DNA from: Bacillota bacterium
GTDB lineage: Bacteria > Bacillota > Clostridia > Christensenellales > Aristaeellaceae
Direction: 5' to 3'
NCBI GenBank assembly: GCA_023415715.1
Contig: JAEZJP010000020.1
Coordinates: forward strand, 1-64,000
Length of the DNA: 64,000 nucleotides
The first letter of the stretch is position 1; each line of letters opens with the position of its first letter. Positions 8,273 through 17,222 of this stretch are shown piece after piece. The notes under the pieces were generated by a model. It did not search any database, was not told the origin of the DNA, and saw only the letters and a program-made list of their open reading frames with translations. The position numbers and the translations under genes were made by a program.

Positions 8273-8851
8273 ATGGCAAAACTCTATTTCCGCTACGGGG
8301 CCATGGGGTCCAGCAAGACGGCCAACGCCATCATGGTTAAGCATAACTACGTGGAACGCAACCAGAAGGTGCTTATGCTAAAGCCAAGGCTTGACAACAG
8401 GGATGGGGAACGTACCCTGCGATCCCGCTGCGGGCTTGAAACTGAATGCCATTTCATGGAAGAGCTCGATGCCCTTCCCGTTACGGAATACAACTGCATC
8501 ATCGTGGATGAAGCGCAGTTTTTGGTAAAAGCCCAGGTGGAAACGCTGGTACGTTTGGTAGATGAGGAAAATATACCCGTCATTGCCTATGGTCTTCGCG
8601 CAGATTTCAGGGGTAATTTGTTTGAGGGCAGCCAATGGCTGTTAGCTTGGGCGGATACGATTGAAGAAGTGAAAACCATCTGCTGGTGCGGCAAAAAAGC
8701 CACCTGCAATGCCCGCGTGTATGACGGCAAGGTAGTAAAGGAAGGCGACCAGATCGTTTTGGGAGGCGACAACCGCTATGTCAGCCTCTGCCGCCGTCAT
8801 TTCACAAAGGGTGAGCTAGGACCGTACAAGGATATGTCGATGGAAGACTAA
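8273..8851 (+). CDS. tdk: thymidine kinase, type II
   Basis: A 192-residue enzyme that phosphorylates thymidine with ATP in the salvage pathway. It has the P-loop region RYGAMGSSKTANA near residues 6-18, the Walker B CIIVDEAQFL, the lasso/active-site stretch AYGLRADFRGNLFEGS and four zinc ligands (CWC...C and CRRH). The length is normal. The start at 8273 has AAAGGGTG six bases upstream; a GTG three codons earlier overlaps that site. In the P-loop the glycine normally before the lysine is serine, as noted in the findings. Confidence 0.92.
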   Translation: MAKLYFRYGAMGSSKTANAIMVKHNYVERNQKVLMLKPRLDNRDGERTLRSRCGLETECHFMEELDALPVTEYNCIIVDEAQFLVKAQVETLVRLVDEENIPVIAYGLRADFRGNLFEGSQWLLAWADTIEEVKTICWCGKKATCNARVYDGKVVKEGDQIVLGGDNRYVSLCRRHFTKGELGPYKDMSMED

Positions 8852-8917
8852 AGGTATTTCAACCACAGAAGTAATGAATTTCACAATCCCTGGTGGTGAG
8901 GTCAACAAACAAACGGC

Positions 8918-8999
8918 ACCGTAGGGGCGATTATTAATCGCCCGCATGTTGCGGTCAGGTTATGCTACTTGGCGGGCGATACATAATCGCCGCTACGGC
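8918..8999. repeat. palindromic REP-like element, family B, composite copy
   Basis: The outer arms CCGTAGGGGCGATTATTAATC (left) and its imperfect complement on the right enclose about 40 bases, giving one large imperfect palindrome. The right arm plus its flank, read on the minus strand, matches the element at 44549 over GCCTGAAAGCCGTAGsGGCG. The REP-like feature is a GTAG tetranucleotide preceding a G/C-rich palindrome. Together with the hairpin at 9094 it fills the 300-bp gap between two convergent genes. Confidence 0.7.
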
Positions 9000-9093
9000 T
9001 TTCAGGCGGTAGTGAATGGATTTAGCAAACAAAATCGCCCCCATAAAGAAGCTAAAAAGAATAATAGCATATGTTTGTTGTATGATAGTTTTA

Positions 9094-9128
9094 AGCGGCC
9101 CGCCACATTGTGACGGACCGCTCTTTTC
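9094..9128 (+). terminator. hairpin with short T tract between convergent genes
   Basis: AGCGG/CCGCT arms with an inner CCGCCACA/TGACGG pairing and a small loop are followed by CTTTTC. It lies between the thymidine kinase and oxidoreductase genes, which converge. It is about 240 bases from the kinase stop because the REP-like element lies between. Confidence 0.5.
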
Positions 9129-9151
9129 GTAGTGTTATACGCATATAGCGT

Positions 9152-10207
9152 CTATATCCTTACTTCCACTGCCTGGCCTGCCCGCTCGCTTTCGAAAGCG
9201 GCTTCCATGACCAGCATGACGCGCATTGCTTCCTCAGGCTTTACGAAAAGCGGCTCTTTCCCTTCCAAAGCGGACACATAGTTATGGTAATATTGAATCC
9301 AATCCGCGCTGACCACGGGCAGCGGCAGTTCCTCGCTGGTGAAGCTGGAGCGGGGCGCCATCGTTTTGGTGGGACCGGCGGAGGTGTATACGATCTCCTC
9401 TTCCCACTGGGTTTTCATGTCCTTGGCGCGAATGATTTTGCCTTCGGCATCCCAGTTGTCCACGCACAGTGTGCCGTTGCTGCCACGCACGTGCCACCGG
9501 CCCTGGCTGATAAAGGCGGCGGTATCCACTTCCACCATGGCGATGGGGCCGTTTTCAAATTGCAGAGAAATGGTGAAACCATCGTCCACTTCGTCAAAGA
9601 TCAAGTGCTGCATCCGGGCGAACACCTTTACAACAGGCTTTTGAATCATCTGCAGCAATTGGTCGATCATGTGTACGCCCCAGTCCAGCAGCATGCCGCC
9701 GCCGGCCACCTTGTGGGTGCGCCAGCCCTCGGGGATGCCACGGGAACCAAGCACATAGGATTTGATAAGGTATGGCTCGCCGATCAGGCCGTCTTCTATC
9801 GCACGGCGCACGGTGAGATAATCCTTATCCCATCGCCTGTTTTGGTGGACGGAGAACTGCTTTCCCGTTTGATGGGAAACCTCGATCACACGCTTGAGTT
9901 CTTCTGAATTCATGGTCACCGGCTTTTCGCTGATCACATGCTTGCCGGCCCGTATGGCGGCAATGGAATATTCCGCGTGAAAGTTGTTGGGCGTGGCTAC
10001 CAGTACAATATCGATTTCCGGGTCGCTTAAAAGCGCCTGGCTGCTTTCGTAGCCTTTGAGGCCCTTTCCTTCGCCGACCTTCACCCGGGCGGGATTAATG
10101 TCGTAAACACCATATGGTATAACTTTGGGGGCTCGTACAAGGTTCTGGTGGTGCCAGCCCGCCATTCCGCCATACCCTATAAAGCCAAGTTTATATTGCT
10201 TTTCCAT
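9152..10207 (-). CDS. Gfo/Idh/MocA-family NAD(P)-dependent oxidoreductase
   Basis: A 351-residue sugar or inositol dehydrogenase-like enzyme. The N-terminal Rossmann fold has GFIGYGGMAGWHHQN (dinucleotide loop) and the hallmark EKPVTMN at about residue 95. The C-terminal substrate domain carries the GGMLLDWGVHMIDQL motif, whose Asp and His are catalytic in relatives. The start at 10207 follows CGGAGGGAGCA; a longer frame upstream has no ribosome site. It diverges from the iron alcohol dehydrogenase gene. The substrate cannot be told from the sequence. Confidence 0.9.
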   Translation of the reverse strand: MEKQYKLGFIGYGGMAGWHHQNLVRAPKVIPYGVYDINPARVKVGEGKGLKGYESSQALLSDPEIDIVLVATPNNFHAEYSIAAIRAGKHVISEKPVTMNSEELKRVIEVSHQTGKQFSVHQNRRWDKDYLTVRRAIEDGLIGEPYLIKSYVLGSRGIPEGWRTHKVAGGGMLLDWGVHMIDQLLQMIQKPVVKVFARMQHLIFDEVDDGFTISLQFENGPIAMVEVDTAAFISQGRWHVRGSNGTLCVDNWDAEGKIIRAKDMKTQWEEEIVYTSAGPTKTMAPRSSFTSEELPLPVVSADWIQYYHNYVSALEGKEPLFVKPEEAMRVMLVMEAAFESERAGQAVEVRI

Positions 10208-10394
10208 CAGTGCTCCCTCCGATATAAATACATACTGTGCGCAGATTATCACGGCAGACAAAATTCGTCAAGGGTTTCCTGTGTCAAAATTCAGGCATAT
10301 TTGTGCCAAAAACGGCTGTTATAACAGGCCTTATCATGGTACAATAGCCGCATGCGGTTAATTCCGGTCTCCAAATACGGAAGGAGTGTTTCCA

Positions 10395-11576
10395 ATGCTT
10401 GCATTTACCCAATATACCCCCACGGAAATTCACTTTGGCAAGGACACGCATTTAAGCGTGGGCGGAATCATAAAAAAGCTAGGCGGCAAAAGGGTTTTGA
10501 TAGTTTACGGCAGCGGCAGTATAGTTAAAACCGGACTGCTCGACAATATTGCATCCCAGCTTGACAAGGGAAATATTGCCTATCTGCCCTTTGGCGGCGC
10601 AAAGCCCAATCCCCTTCTGTCCCACGCGAGGGAAGGGGTGAAAACTGCCATTTCTTTTCAAACGGATTTTATACTGGCGGTAGGCGGCGGCAGCGCCATC
10701 GACACGGCCAAGGCCATCGCCCATGGCGCAAAAAATCCGGATACTGATATTTGGCGCTACTGGAAAAGAGAGCTGGATGTGGAAAAATCCCTTCCTGTGG
10801 GCGTGATTTTGACCATTTCCGCCGCCGGCAGCGAGACCAGCAACAGCTCTGTGCTCACCAACGATGAAACGGGGGAAAAGCGCGGCCTGTCCACTGATTT
10901 CAACCGTCCCCGCTTTGCTATAATGAACCCTGAGCTTACATATACATTGCCCAAATACCAAATCGCCTGTGGCATTGCGGATATCATGATGCATACCCTG
11001 GACAGGTATTTTACTCAGGTAGAAGGCAATGAACTTACGGATGAGCTGGCCGAAGCGCTGCTCCGTGTGACCATCCGCAACGGGCGAATAGCCATGGAAA
11101 ATCCAACCGACTATGGCGCAGCCAGCGAACTGATGTGGTCAGGAAGCCTGTCCCACAACGGACTGACAGGTCTTGGCCGGGTGGGGGATTTCTCCGTGCA
11201 CCATTTGGGGCATGAACTAAGCGGACGTTTTGATGCAGCCCACGGAGCGAGCCTTACCACCGTGTGGGGATCTTGGGCCACTTATTGCTGTTCCGCCAAT
11301 ACAGGCCGGTTTGCCCGCTATGCACGCAATGTATGGAGCGTACAGGAACAGAATGACGAAGCCGCCGTACGCTTAGGGATTGAAAAGACTGTAGAATACT
11401 TCAAATCCATTTTGATGCCCACCTGCTTTACGGAGCTTAACATAGGCGTGCAGACCGATGAAGTGATCCGGGAATTGGCTTATGCCTGCACTTTCTTTGG
11501 CAAGCGGCAAGTGGGCATCTTCAAGCCGCTGAATCAAGCGGATATTGAGAATATTTACAGGCTTGCAAATAGGTAA
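10395..11576 (+). CDS. iron-containing (butanol-type) alcohol dehydrogenase
   Basis: A 393-residue member of the iron-dependent alcohol dehydrogenase family, close in layout to NADPH-dependent butanol dehydrogenase BdhA/YqhD. The cofactor loop GGGSAIDTAKAIAHG lies near residues 93-107, and metal ligands are in MMHTLDRYF and VHHLGHELSGRFDAAHG. It interconverts aldehydes and alcohols in fermentation or detoxification. The ATG at 10395 sits behind GGAAGGAG; a GTG at 10386 overlaps that site. A weak promoter with TACAAT at 10340-10345 lies in the divergent gap. Confidence 0.92.
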   Translation: MLAFTQYTPTEIHFGKDTHLSVGGIIKKLGGKRVLIVYGSGSIVKTGLLDNIASQLDKGNIAYLPFGGAKPNPLLSHAREGVKTAISFQTDFILAVGGGSAIDTAKAIAHGAKNPDTDIWRYWKRELDVEKSLPVGVILTISAAGSETSNSSVLTNDETGEKRGLSTDFNRPRFAIMNPELTYTLPKYQIACGIADIMMHTLDRYFTQVEGNELTDELAEALLRVTIRNGRIAMENPTDYGAASELMWSGSLSHNGLTGLGRVGDFSVHHLGHELSGRFDAAHGASLTTVWGSWATYCCSANTGRFARYARNVWSVQEQNDEAAVRLGIEKTVEYFKSILMPTCFTELNIGVQTDEVIRELAYACTFFGKRQVGIFKPLNQADIENIYRLANR

Positions 11577-11649
11577 AAGTGATGTGCAAATTCCCGATAT
11601 AGACGAATATTTGATCAACAGTTTTTGAAGGATGGGTGCGGGAAGGTGA

Positions 11650-11910
11650 CTTTTTTCAAAAAGTCTCCGGCCGTTTCAATCGTCGCGCTGCTCCGCTGCC
11701 GCTCACAACCCCGGCGGTCTCAATTGTCGCGCTGCAGCGCTACCGCGCTACCGCTTGCATCGCTCTGTTTCGACTGCTTCCTCCGCCCGTCTTATTTCCG
11801 CCACTGGCGGAAGCCGGGTTACGGAACCCGTTTCGCCGGCCTCCTTTGCCCTGCCCATTTCCGCCACAGGCGGGGCAGGGCTTCGGAGCCTTCCCGCATT
11901 ATTCGTTCGT
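11650..11910. repeat. degenerate intergenic repeat related to family A
   Basis: This 334-bp gap contains no convincing gene. It repeats short blocks also found in the 16992-17168 copy, notably CCCATTTCCGCCACAGGCGG and a TCGCGCTG...CCGCTGCCGCT block that occurs twice here. Two hairpin-prone GGCGG/CCGCC stretches surround it. It looks like a rearranged or multiply inserted relative of repeat family A next to the stop of the metallo-beta-lactamase gene. Confidence 0.5.
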
Positions 11911-12606
11911 TCACTCCGCCTTCGTAAGTTCCACCGTCTCCCCGTAAGCGATGGGAAGCAGGTTATCCGGCTTAAAGGCGCTGGGGTCAGCATCGAAGTA
12001 ATGCATGGGCGTATTGTGCTTGGCGCCTACCAGGGCAGCGCATTCCATGGCTTCTGCGGCATCCATGTTATACTTGCCGTCGATGGGGAAGAAGGAGTAA
12101 TCGATGTTCCGTTCCTTCAGGGCAGCCATCTGGTCAAGCTTGGAGGTGTCGCCGGCATGGTAGACCGTAATGCCGTCAAAGGTAAGCACAAAGCCTGTGG
12201 TGCTTTTGATGCTGTGGTTTTTGTTGGCGGCGGGCACCGGCTCGATTTTCACGCCCATATGTTCAAAGGTGTTGTAGGTCATGTCCTTCGTGTTAATGGT
12301 TTCCTTTACCCGAAGCACCAGGCAGCCTTCGCTTTGCTGGCAAAGATCCACCTTGTTGTGGTCGGAATGCTCGTGGCTGACCAGGATGATGTCGGCTTTT
12401 TCGCTGTAGTCGCCGTCGTAATAGGGGTCGATGTAGATCACGACGCCTTCCGCCGTCTTGATCTTCACGGAGGCGTGGCCGATGAGGGTAAAGCTGGGTG
12501 CCTTTTGCGTTAGGGCAGTTGTTTCGGCTGATGCCATGAACGGCATTATTAAAAGAGCGGCTGCCATCAGCATGACGATGAAGCGCCTGTGTTTGAAATG
12601 GTACAT
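11911..12606 (-). CDS. secreted metallo-beta-lactamase-fold hydrolase
   Basis: A 231-residue protein with an N-terminal signal peptide (basic start, hydrophobic core, cleavage near FMASA-ET), so it is probably exported. The mature part is a small metallo-beta-lactamase fold of the UlaG/YtnP-like branch: the zinc motif VSHEHSDHNKV, a later YHAGDTSKLDQM Asp ligand and a PMHYF His. AAGGAGGGAGATTC precedes the ATG at 12606. It follows the related gene at 12648-13442 after 41 bp. The natural substrate is unknown; there is no reason to call it a lactamase in function. Confidence 0.82.
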   Translation of the reverse strand: MYHFKHRRFIVMLMAAALLIMPFMASAETTALTQKAPSFTLIGHASVKIKTAEGVVIYIDPYYDGDYSEKADIILVSHEHSDHNKVDLCQQSEGCLVLRVKETINTKDMTYNTFEHMGVKIEPVPAANKNHSIKSTTGFVLTFDGITVYHAGDTSKLDQMAALKERNIDYSFFPIDGKYNMDAAEAMECAALVGAKHNTPMHYFDADPSAFKPDNLLPIAYGETVELTKAE

Positions 12607-12647
12607 GAATCTCCCTCCTTGTTGTTTTGTGAAGGTAGCGCAGTCGG

Positions 12648-13442
12648 TCAATCTAGTTGAGCGGCGCCTGTTTCAGTAAGGCGCAAGGATTGCATGGGTT
12701 TCAAAAGGTGCGTTTGTGCCCCTGCGGTCCCCGCTGCACAGAGTATTTCTTCCGTAGTACAGCCGTTGATGGCGTACAGGTCGTGGTGCATGGGAATGAA
12801 GGGCACATGAAGCGCGGATGCCAGGGAGGCTGCCTGGACGCAGTCGATATTTCCAATAATGCCCTTGCCTGTGCGCTCCGCATCACCGCCGTTCACCGGC
12901 AGCAAAAGCAGGCTGCATTCAGCCTCGCGAAGGCGCTTGTCAAGGCCATCATACAGGCTCATATCTCCGCCGAAGAACAGTCTAATATTTTCCCACTCCA
13001 GGATATAGCTCAGTTCGCGAAAGCGGCCGGCTTCGTCGGTATGCAGCTGGGTATGTGCGCAGGGGATGGGTGTTACTTTTACGGATCCTATGAAGAAGCT
13101 TTCTTCCGCCCGGGCATAGATGATGTTTGAAGCGCCCAAACGCTCCAGTTTTCCGCATTCGGGGGCGGGAGCCGCTATTTTGCAGAATGTGTTCTTTAAA
13201 AGATACGGCTGCAGCGTCCATGGATCCAGGTGATCCTCATGGCTGTGGGAAATGATGATGCCATCGGGCATAAGCTTTTGCAGTGTGGTGGGCGGGGGAT
13301 ACAGCCGGTGCCAGGGTGTTTGAACGCTTAAACAGGTTTTGTCCACATAATCGCTCAGGTATGGGTCCGTTGCGATCCGCGTATCTCCAAAATCCAGCAA
13401 AAAGCCGCATTGGCCCAAATACGTAATGGTAAGTCCGTTCAT
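12648..13442 (-). CDS. cytoplasmic metallo-beta-lactamase-fold protein (UlaG-like)
   Basis: A 264-residue UlaG/UPF0173-type hydrolase without signal peptide. It begins directly with the fold (LTITYLGQCGFLLDFGDTRIATDPYLSD), has the zinc motif ISHSHEDHLDPW near residue 72, an FFGGDMSLYDGL Asp ligand and a PMHHDLY His motif. The start at 13442 has AGGAGAAAC upstream; a longer frame would run into the next gene. UlaG is an L-ascorbate-6-phosphate lactonase, but the relation here is only to the fold. It lies just downstream of the membrane protein gene (22 bp) and upstream of a secreted paralogue. Confidence 0.82.
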   Translation of the reverse strand: MNGLTITYLGQCGFLLDFGDTRIATDPYLSDYVDKTCLSVQTPWHRLYPPPTTLQKLMPDGIIISHSHEDHLDPWTLQPYLLKNTFCKIAAPAPECGKLERLGASNIIYARAEESFFIGSVKVTPIPCAHTQLHTDEAGRFRELSYILEWENIRLFFGGDMSLYDGLDKRLREAECSLLLLPVNGGDAERTGKGIIGNIDCVQAASLASALHVPFIPMHHDLYAINGCTTEEILCAAGTAGAQTHLLKPMQSLRLTETGAAQLD

Positions 13443-13464
13443 TTTTGTTTCTCCTGTCAAATCA

Positions 13465-14775
13465 TTATACACCGGCGCTTTTGCGCATAGCATCCGCTTC
13501 CTCCGGGGAAATGGGGTGGTCGCTGTATCGCGCCTGTTCGTATAGCGAAGCTATTTGATGCGCTTTTTCTGGCGGCAGGTATAGTTCGCCTCGTTGAAGC
13601 GCTTCCCTTGCGGTAAGGGCAGCCGTTGGATTTTTGAGCTTTTTCAAAAGCAGCGCGAACGCACGGCGGACCTTGTCCCTGGGGGAAAGGCTTTCCCAGG
13701 AGGGAGGCCTTTTATGGCGCTGTTGAAATGATTCCCACTTTTCCCTTGCGGACCTGGCCACCTCTCCGAAGTCAAGCAGGCTCTCCGTCTTGTCTGTGTA
13801 CCCTTCCCCGATGGCCCGGGTATAATCCCTGATCCGGGCAAGAAGCTTTTTCAGCAGCCGTTTCATCAGCCGGGTAAGCTGATACAGGGCAAACAACAGG
13901 AGCAGCACAGCCACAATAACCGCAAGTACCGTCAGCACCTTCTCCAGTATAATCGAAAACGCGCTTGGTTCCGAAGCTCCGCCAAGTTCGCTAAGATCAG
14001 GCCCTTGCTGCCCGCCTTGATCCTTTACCGGCCCAAGATCCGGCAAAAGTGTGGTCAGCCATAAAAGAATCGTGGCAAACGCCCTTTTTAAAAAATCCCA
14101 TGCGGCAAGCACCGCGGTTTCAAAGCTTTTAAAGCCGGCGATAAGGATGGCGATCAATGCGAAAACGGACAAAATGCGGCGGTTCCTTTGAAGCAGTTTC
14201 ACGGGCGGGGATTGCTCTGCACCCGATGCGTCCAGCAAGGCGTAGCGGTTGAACGCGAACAGGCACAGGATCAGGTATCCGGAAAAGAAGAGGGAAAGAA
14301 CAGATCCGGCACCTTCAAAAACCGAAAGCCCCTTGACCGCCTGCCCGATGAGGTGCAGCAATATGCCCTGGGAAAGCTGCGAGACGGGCCACTCCATACC
14401 CAAAGGCCTGCGTAAGGCCGGCATGAAAAGAAGCATCATAACAAGGCAAGGGAGGAAAAGAAAACCCGACCATGGATTCAGGGGGAGAAGCAGAAAGGCA
14501 CATAGCGATGCCTGAAGGAGTATTGCCAGCAGGAAAGCCAGCCTGCGGCGCTTTCCCGAAAAAAGCCCTGCCGTGTACGTAAAAACAAGGGCCGCAAACG
14601 GCAAAAGAAAAACGGTTAAGAGGTTTCCAGGCAAAAGGTATTTTCCCGGCAGCAAAAACAGAGGCGAAAAACCCAGGTAAAAATGAAGCGCCGCCAGGAC
14701 TTTGGACCTTAAGAATTTACCCGTCACAGGCTGCGCCTGGGCTGCTTTTTGGTTTGAAATTACCCTATTTCTCAA
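13465..14775 (-). CDS. multispanning membrane protein with DUF4129-like tail
   Basis: About 436 residues: a cluster of six or seven hydrophobic helices in the first 230, a further helix near residue 275, then a basic cytoplasmic tail with the SPRDKVRRAFALLLKKL and YSDHPISPEEADAM segments, as in DUF4129 proteins encoded beside DUF58 and MoxR. I chose the TTG at 14775 because AAAGGAG lies nine bases upstream; an ATG at 14802 is possible. The gene overlaps the DUF58 stop, so the three are translated as a unit. The family often accompanies transglutaminase-like domains, but none is present here. Confidence 0.72.
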   Translation of the reverse strand: MRNRVISNQKAAQAQPVTGKFLRSKVLAALHFYLGFSPLFLLPGKYLLPGNLLTVFLLPFAALVFTYTAGLFSGKRRRLAFLLAILLQASLCAFLLLPLNPWSGFLFLPCLVMMLLFMPALRRPLGMEWPVSQLSQGILLHLIGQAVKGLSVFEGAGSVLSLFFSGYLILCLFAFNRYALLDASGAEQSPPVKLLQRNRRILSVFALIAILIAGFKSFETAVLAAWDFLKRAFATILLWLTTLLPDLGPVKDQGGQQGPDLSELGGASEPSAFSIILEKVLTVLAVIVAVLLLLFALYQLTRLMKRLLKKLLARIRDYTRAIGEGYTDKTESLLDFGEVARSAREKWESFQQRHKRPPSWESLSPRDKVRRAFALLLKKLKNPTAALTAREALQRGELYLPPEKAHQIASLYEQARYSDHPISPEEADAMRKSAGV

Positions 14776-15883
14776 GGCCTGCGCTCCTTTCCATGGCCTC
14801 ACCGGCTTTTGGGGGCGCTTGTTTGCCGATCAGATGCAGCGTTACGGTATTGCCCCTGAGCCTTAGCGTATTGATCTTCAACTGTATCAGTTCGCTGTCG
14901 TACACCGACAAAAGCAGCATATCCATACCGGTAAAGGCAGCCAACCGGTCCAGCAGCGACAAAAATGTGTGGGTTTTCTGGGCGGTCAGGTGCGCCATGG
15001 CAGACAGTATCTCCGTCTCCCGCAAGGAATGGCGGGCCGGCGGCAGGATGGCGGGCTCCGCTCCCTTGTCCAAAGGTATATTGGCGGCAAAGCGGGCTTC
15101 CATGCCGTGATTCAGCATATCCACGCACAATGTTGCGGCCAGTGAGATCATGTGCTCCACCGTCTGCTGTTCGTACTCCATGAGGTCGGCCCATTGGTGC
15201 TCCGACATTTGGGCATTGATAACCACAAGAAGCTTTATGTCAGCTGTCTGGTCGTGCACCTTCACCTGCAGGGTGTTAAGGCGCGCCGTTGCGGGCCAGT
15301 GGATGTCAGACGGATCATCCCCGGCGGCGTAGGGCCGGATGCCGCTTACCCACACCGGATCGGATACGATCCAGCGTTTGACAAGAAGATCCCCCTGCCA
15401 GCGGGAGGAAGGGAGAGACATCTCCTCCGGATCCAGAAGACAGGGATACACTTCAATGGCAGCCCCGGTGTCCATTTGCATGGCGGGGCTGGCAATGCCC
15501 ATCAGGTCGCCAGCGGTAATTGCCACCGCGCCTGCCTGATAATAGCCCCGTTTTTTCAAAAGCACCGTATGGCGCCTGGTGATCTGGCTGTAAGGCCTCA
15601 AGTAAAATATGCTCTTGTGGTATTGATCGCCGGTGATGTGCGTTTCCATATCCGTGCGGAACTTAAGGGTTGGGGAAATGCGGGATTCCGCCCGGAGCCA
15701 TGGCACCGGCAGCAGCTTGCGGTTGCGGATTATCTCCACCAATTCCACTTCATCGCCTTCATAGGCGGCAAGGCGGGAAAAGCGTCGCTCATAGGTGAGC
15801 CTTTTCAGCGCAAACCTTCGCAGAACAAGGCCCTGCGCGATCAGCAGCAAGGAAAGCGCCACCAGCAGCATTACGGCGTTCAT
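14765..15883 (-). CDS. DUF58-domain membrane-anchored protein
   Basis: A 372-residue protein. It begins with a membrane helix (MLLVALSLLLIAQGLVL) and has the DUF58 signature GIRPYAAGDDPSDIHWPATARL near residues 190-210; the C-terminal part resembles a von Willebrand A-type fold. DUF58 proteins are partners of MoxR ATPases, which probably remodel or load them. The start overlaps the MoxR stop by four bases (ATGA), and the 3' end overlaps the next gene, so the set is one operon. Confidence 0.88.
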   Translation of the reverse strand: MNAVMLLVALSLLLIAQGLVLRRFALKRLTYERRFSRLAAYEGDEVELVEIIRNRKLLPVPWLRAESRISPTLKFRTDMETHITGDQYHKSIFYLRPYSQITRRHTVLLKKRGYYQAGAVAITAGDLMGIASPAMQMDTGAAIEVYPCLLDPEEMSLPSSRWQGDLLVKRWIVSDPVWVSGIRPYAAGDDPSDIHWPATARLNTLQVKVHDQTADIKLLVVINAQMSEHQWADLMEYEQQTVEHMISLAATLCVDMLNHGMEARFAANIPLDKGAEPAILPPARHSLRETEILSAMAHLTAQKTHTFLSLLDRLAAFTGMDMLLLSVYDSELIQLKINTLRLRGNTVTLHLIGKQAPPKAGEAMERSAGLEK

Positions 15884-16842
15884 CGGGCGCGCTCCTCCGT
15901 GGGCACGGGCACGGCCTTCAACGTATCCTGTATCAATGTTTGGGCAACGCCGGTTTTTCCATACATGCCCCGAACGATGACCCGGTGGGCGAGCACGGGG
16001 ACGGCCAGGACCTTCACGTCATCGGGGATCACGTAATCCCGGCCGAGGATCAAGGCCAGCGCCTGGGCGGCGCGCATGAGTGCCAGCATACCCCTGGGGC
16101 TGACGCCAAGCTGCACCTGTTCGAACTTGCGGGTCTGCTCGCAGAGCGCCGCGATATAGCCGACCACCGGCTGGGATACCGTGACGGAGGAGAGGGCTTC
16201 CTGGGCGCTTAGCAGCTCCTCCCTTGTGGCCACGTGCTCCAAATGGGCAATGGGATCCTCATGAAGAAAACGGTTCAGGATGGCTATAGCTTCCTGATTG
16301 TTTGGATAGCCCATGTTCAGCCGCATCAAAAAGCGGTCCAGCTGCGCCTCGGGCAGCGCGAAGGTGCCCTGTATCTCCACCGGATTTTGCGTGGCGATCA
16401 CCAGAAACGGCGCCGACAGCGCATGTGTCACGCCGCTTTCTGTCACCTGCCGCTCCTCCATGCACTCGAGCAGCGCCGATTGGGTGCGGGGCGTGGCACG
16501 GTTGATTTCATCCGCCAGCAGGATATTGGTGAACACAGGGCCCGTCTTGAATTCAAACGTGCCGGTTGCGGGCATGAAAATGCTGACGCCGGTTATGTCG
16601 GATGGCATCAGATCAGGGGTGAACTGTATGCGGGAGAAGTTGCAGGAGATGGACTTTGCCAAACTCCTGGCCAGCACAGTTTTCCCGGTGCCCGGCACAT
16701 CCTCCAGCAGAACATGACCTTTGGCAATCAGCGAGGCCAGCAACAGATCGATGACTTCCTCTTTCCCGATGATAACCTTCGATATGTTATCCCGGACCTT
16801 GCTTGCAAACGCGGCAACCTCTTGTATGCGCACTGATTTCAC
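15880..16842 (-). CDS. MoxR-family AAA+ ATPase
   Basis: A 320-residue AAA+ ATPase. Walker A is EDVPGTGKTVLA near residues 46-57, Walker B is LLADEINRATPRTQSALLE near 108-126, and the C-terminal lid domain is present. MoxR proteins act as chaperone-like ATPases, usually with DUF58 and VWA partners, in assembly or maturation of membrane or secreted enzymes. It is the first gene of the operon. The promoter is the extended -10 element at 16884-16892. Confidence 0.93.
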   Translation of the reverse strand: MKSVRIQEVAAFASKVRDNISKVIIGKEEVIDLLLASLIAKGHVLLEDVPGTGKTVLARSLAKSISCNFSRIQFTPDLMPSDITGVSIFMPATGTFEFKTGPVFTNILLADEINRATPRTQSALLECMEERQVTESGVTHALSAPFLVIATQNPVEIQGTFALPEAQLDRFLMRLNMGYPNNQEAIAILNRFLHEDPIAHLEHVATREELLSAQEALSSVTVSQPVVGYIAALCEQTRKFEQVQLGVSPRGMLALMRAAQALALILGRDYVIPDDVKVLAVPVLAHRVIVRGMYGKTGVAQTLIQDTLKAVPVPTEERAR

Positions 16843-16883
16843 CTGTCTTATGATAATTTAAGGATGCGTATTTTGTTTCAACC

Positions 16884-16892
16884 ATTATACCA
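16884..16892 (-). promoter_or_regulatory. extended -10 promoter of the MoxR operon
   Basis: On the minus strand the sequence reads TGGTATAAT, a consensus -10 box with the TGn extension, about 42 bases upstream of the MoxR start. No good -35 box is at the right distance, which is usual for extended -10 promoters. Confidence 0.65.
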
Positions 16893-16991
16893 TACATTTA
16901 CAACAAAATACCGCCCGGAGGCGGTAAATTGAAATGGAGAAAAGAGATGTAGTTTTCATGCCAAGCAAGAATAATGCGCGAGATTATTCAG

Positions 16992-17168
16992 GAAGAAGGA
17001 TTTCGCGCCTGCAGGCGCGACCAAAGGGCTTTCCGGTCGGTCCAGCTCGCTCAATAGTCGCATCGCTTCGCTGCCGCTTGCACTGCTCCTTTTCGCAAGC
17101 CTCCTCCTCCCCGCCCATTTCCGCCACAGGCGGGGTCGGGGTGGAAGAGCCTTTGGAAACCTTCGGAT
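16992..17168 (-). repeat. dispersed 175-bp repeat, family A, copy 2 (inverted relative to copy 1)
   Basis: Read on the minus strand this is nearly identical to 8054-8231, ending in the hairpin CGCGCC-TGCA-GGCGCG. Relative to copy 1 (CGCGTC...GACGCG), one stem pair has changed on both sides from T-A to C-G. The inner CCCCGCC/GGCGGGG stem is better paired in this copy. It fills most of the 380-bp gap between the enolase-superfamily gene and the MoxR promoter; no gene is supported there. Confidence 0.8.
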
Positions 17169-17222
17169 ACCATCCTTTTGCATATTCATACCTTTATGTT
17201 ACTTCCACGATAACCTCAATAG

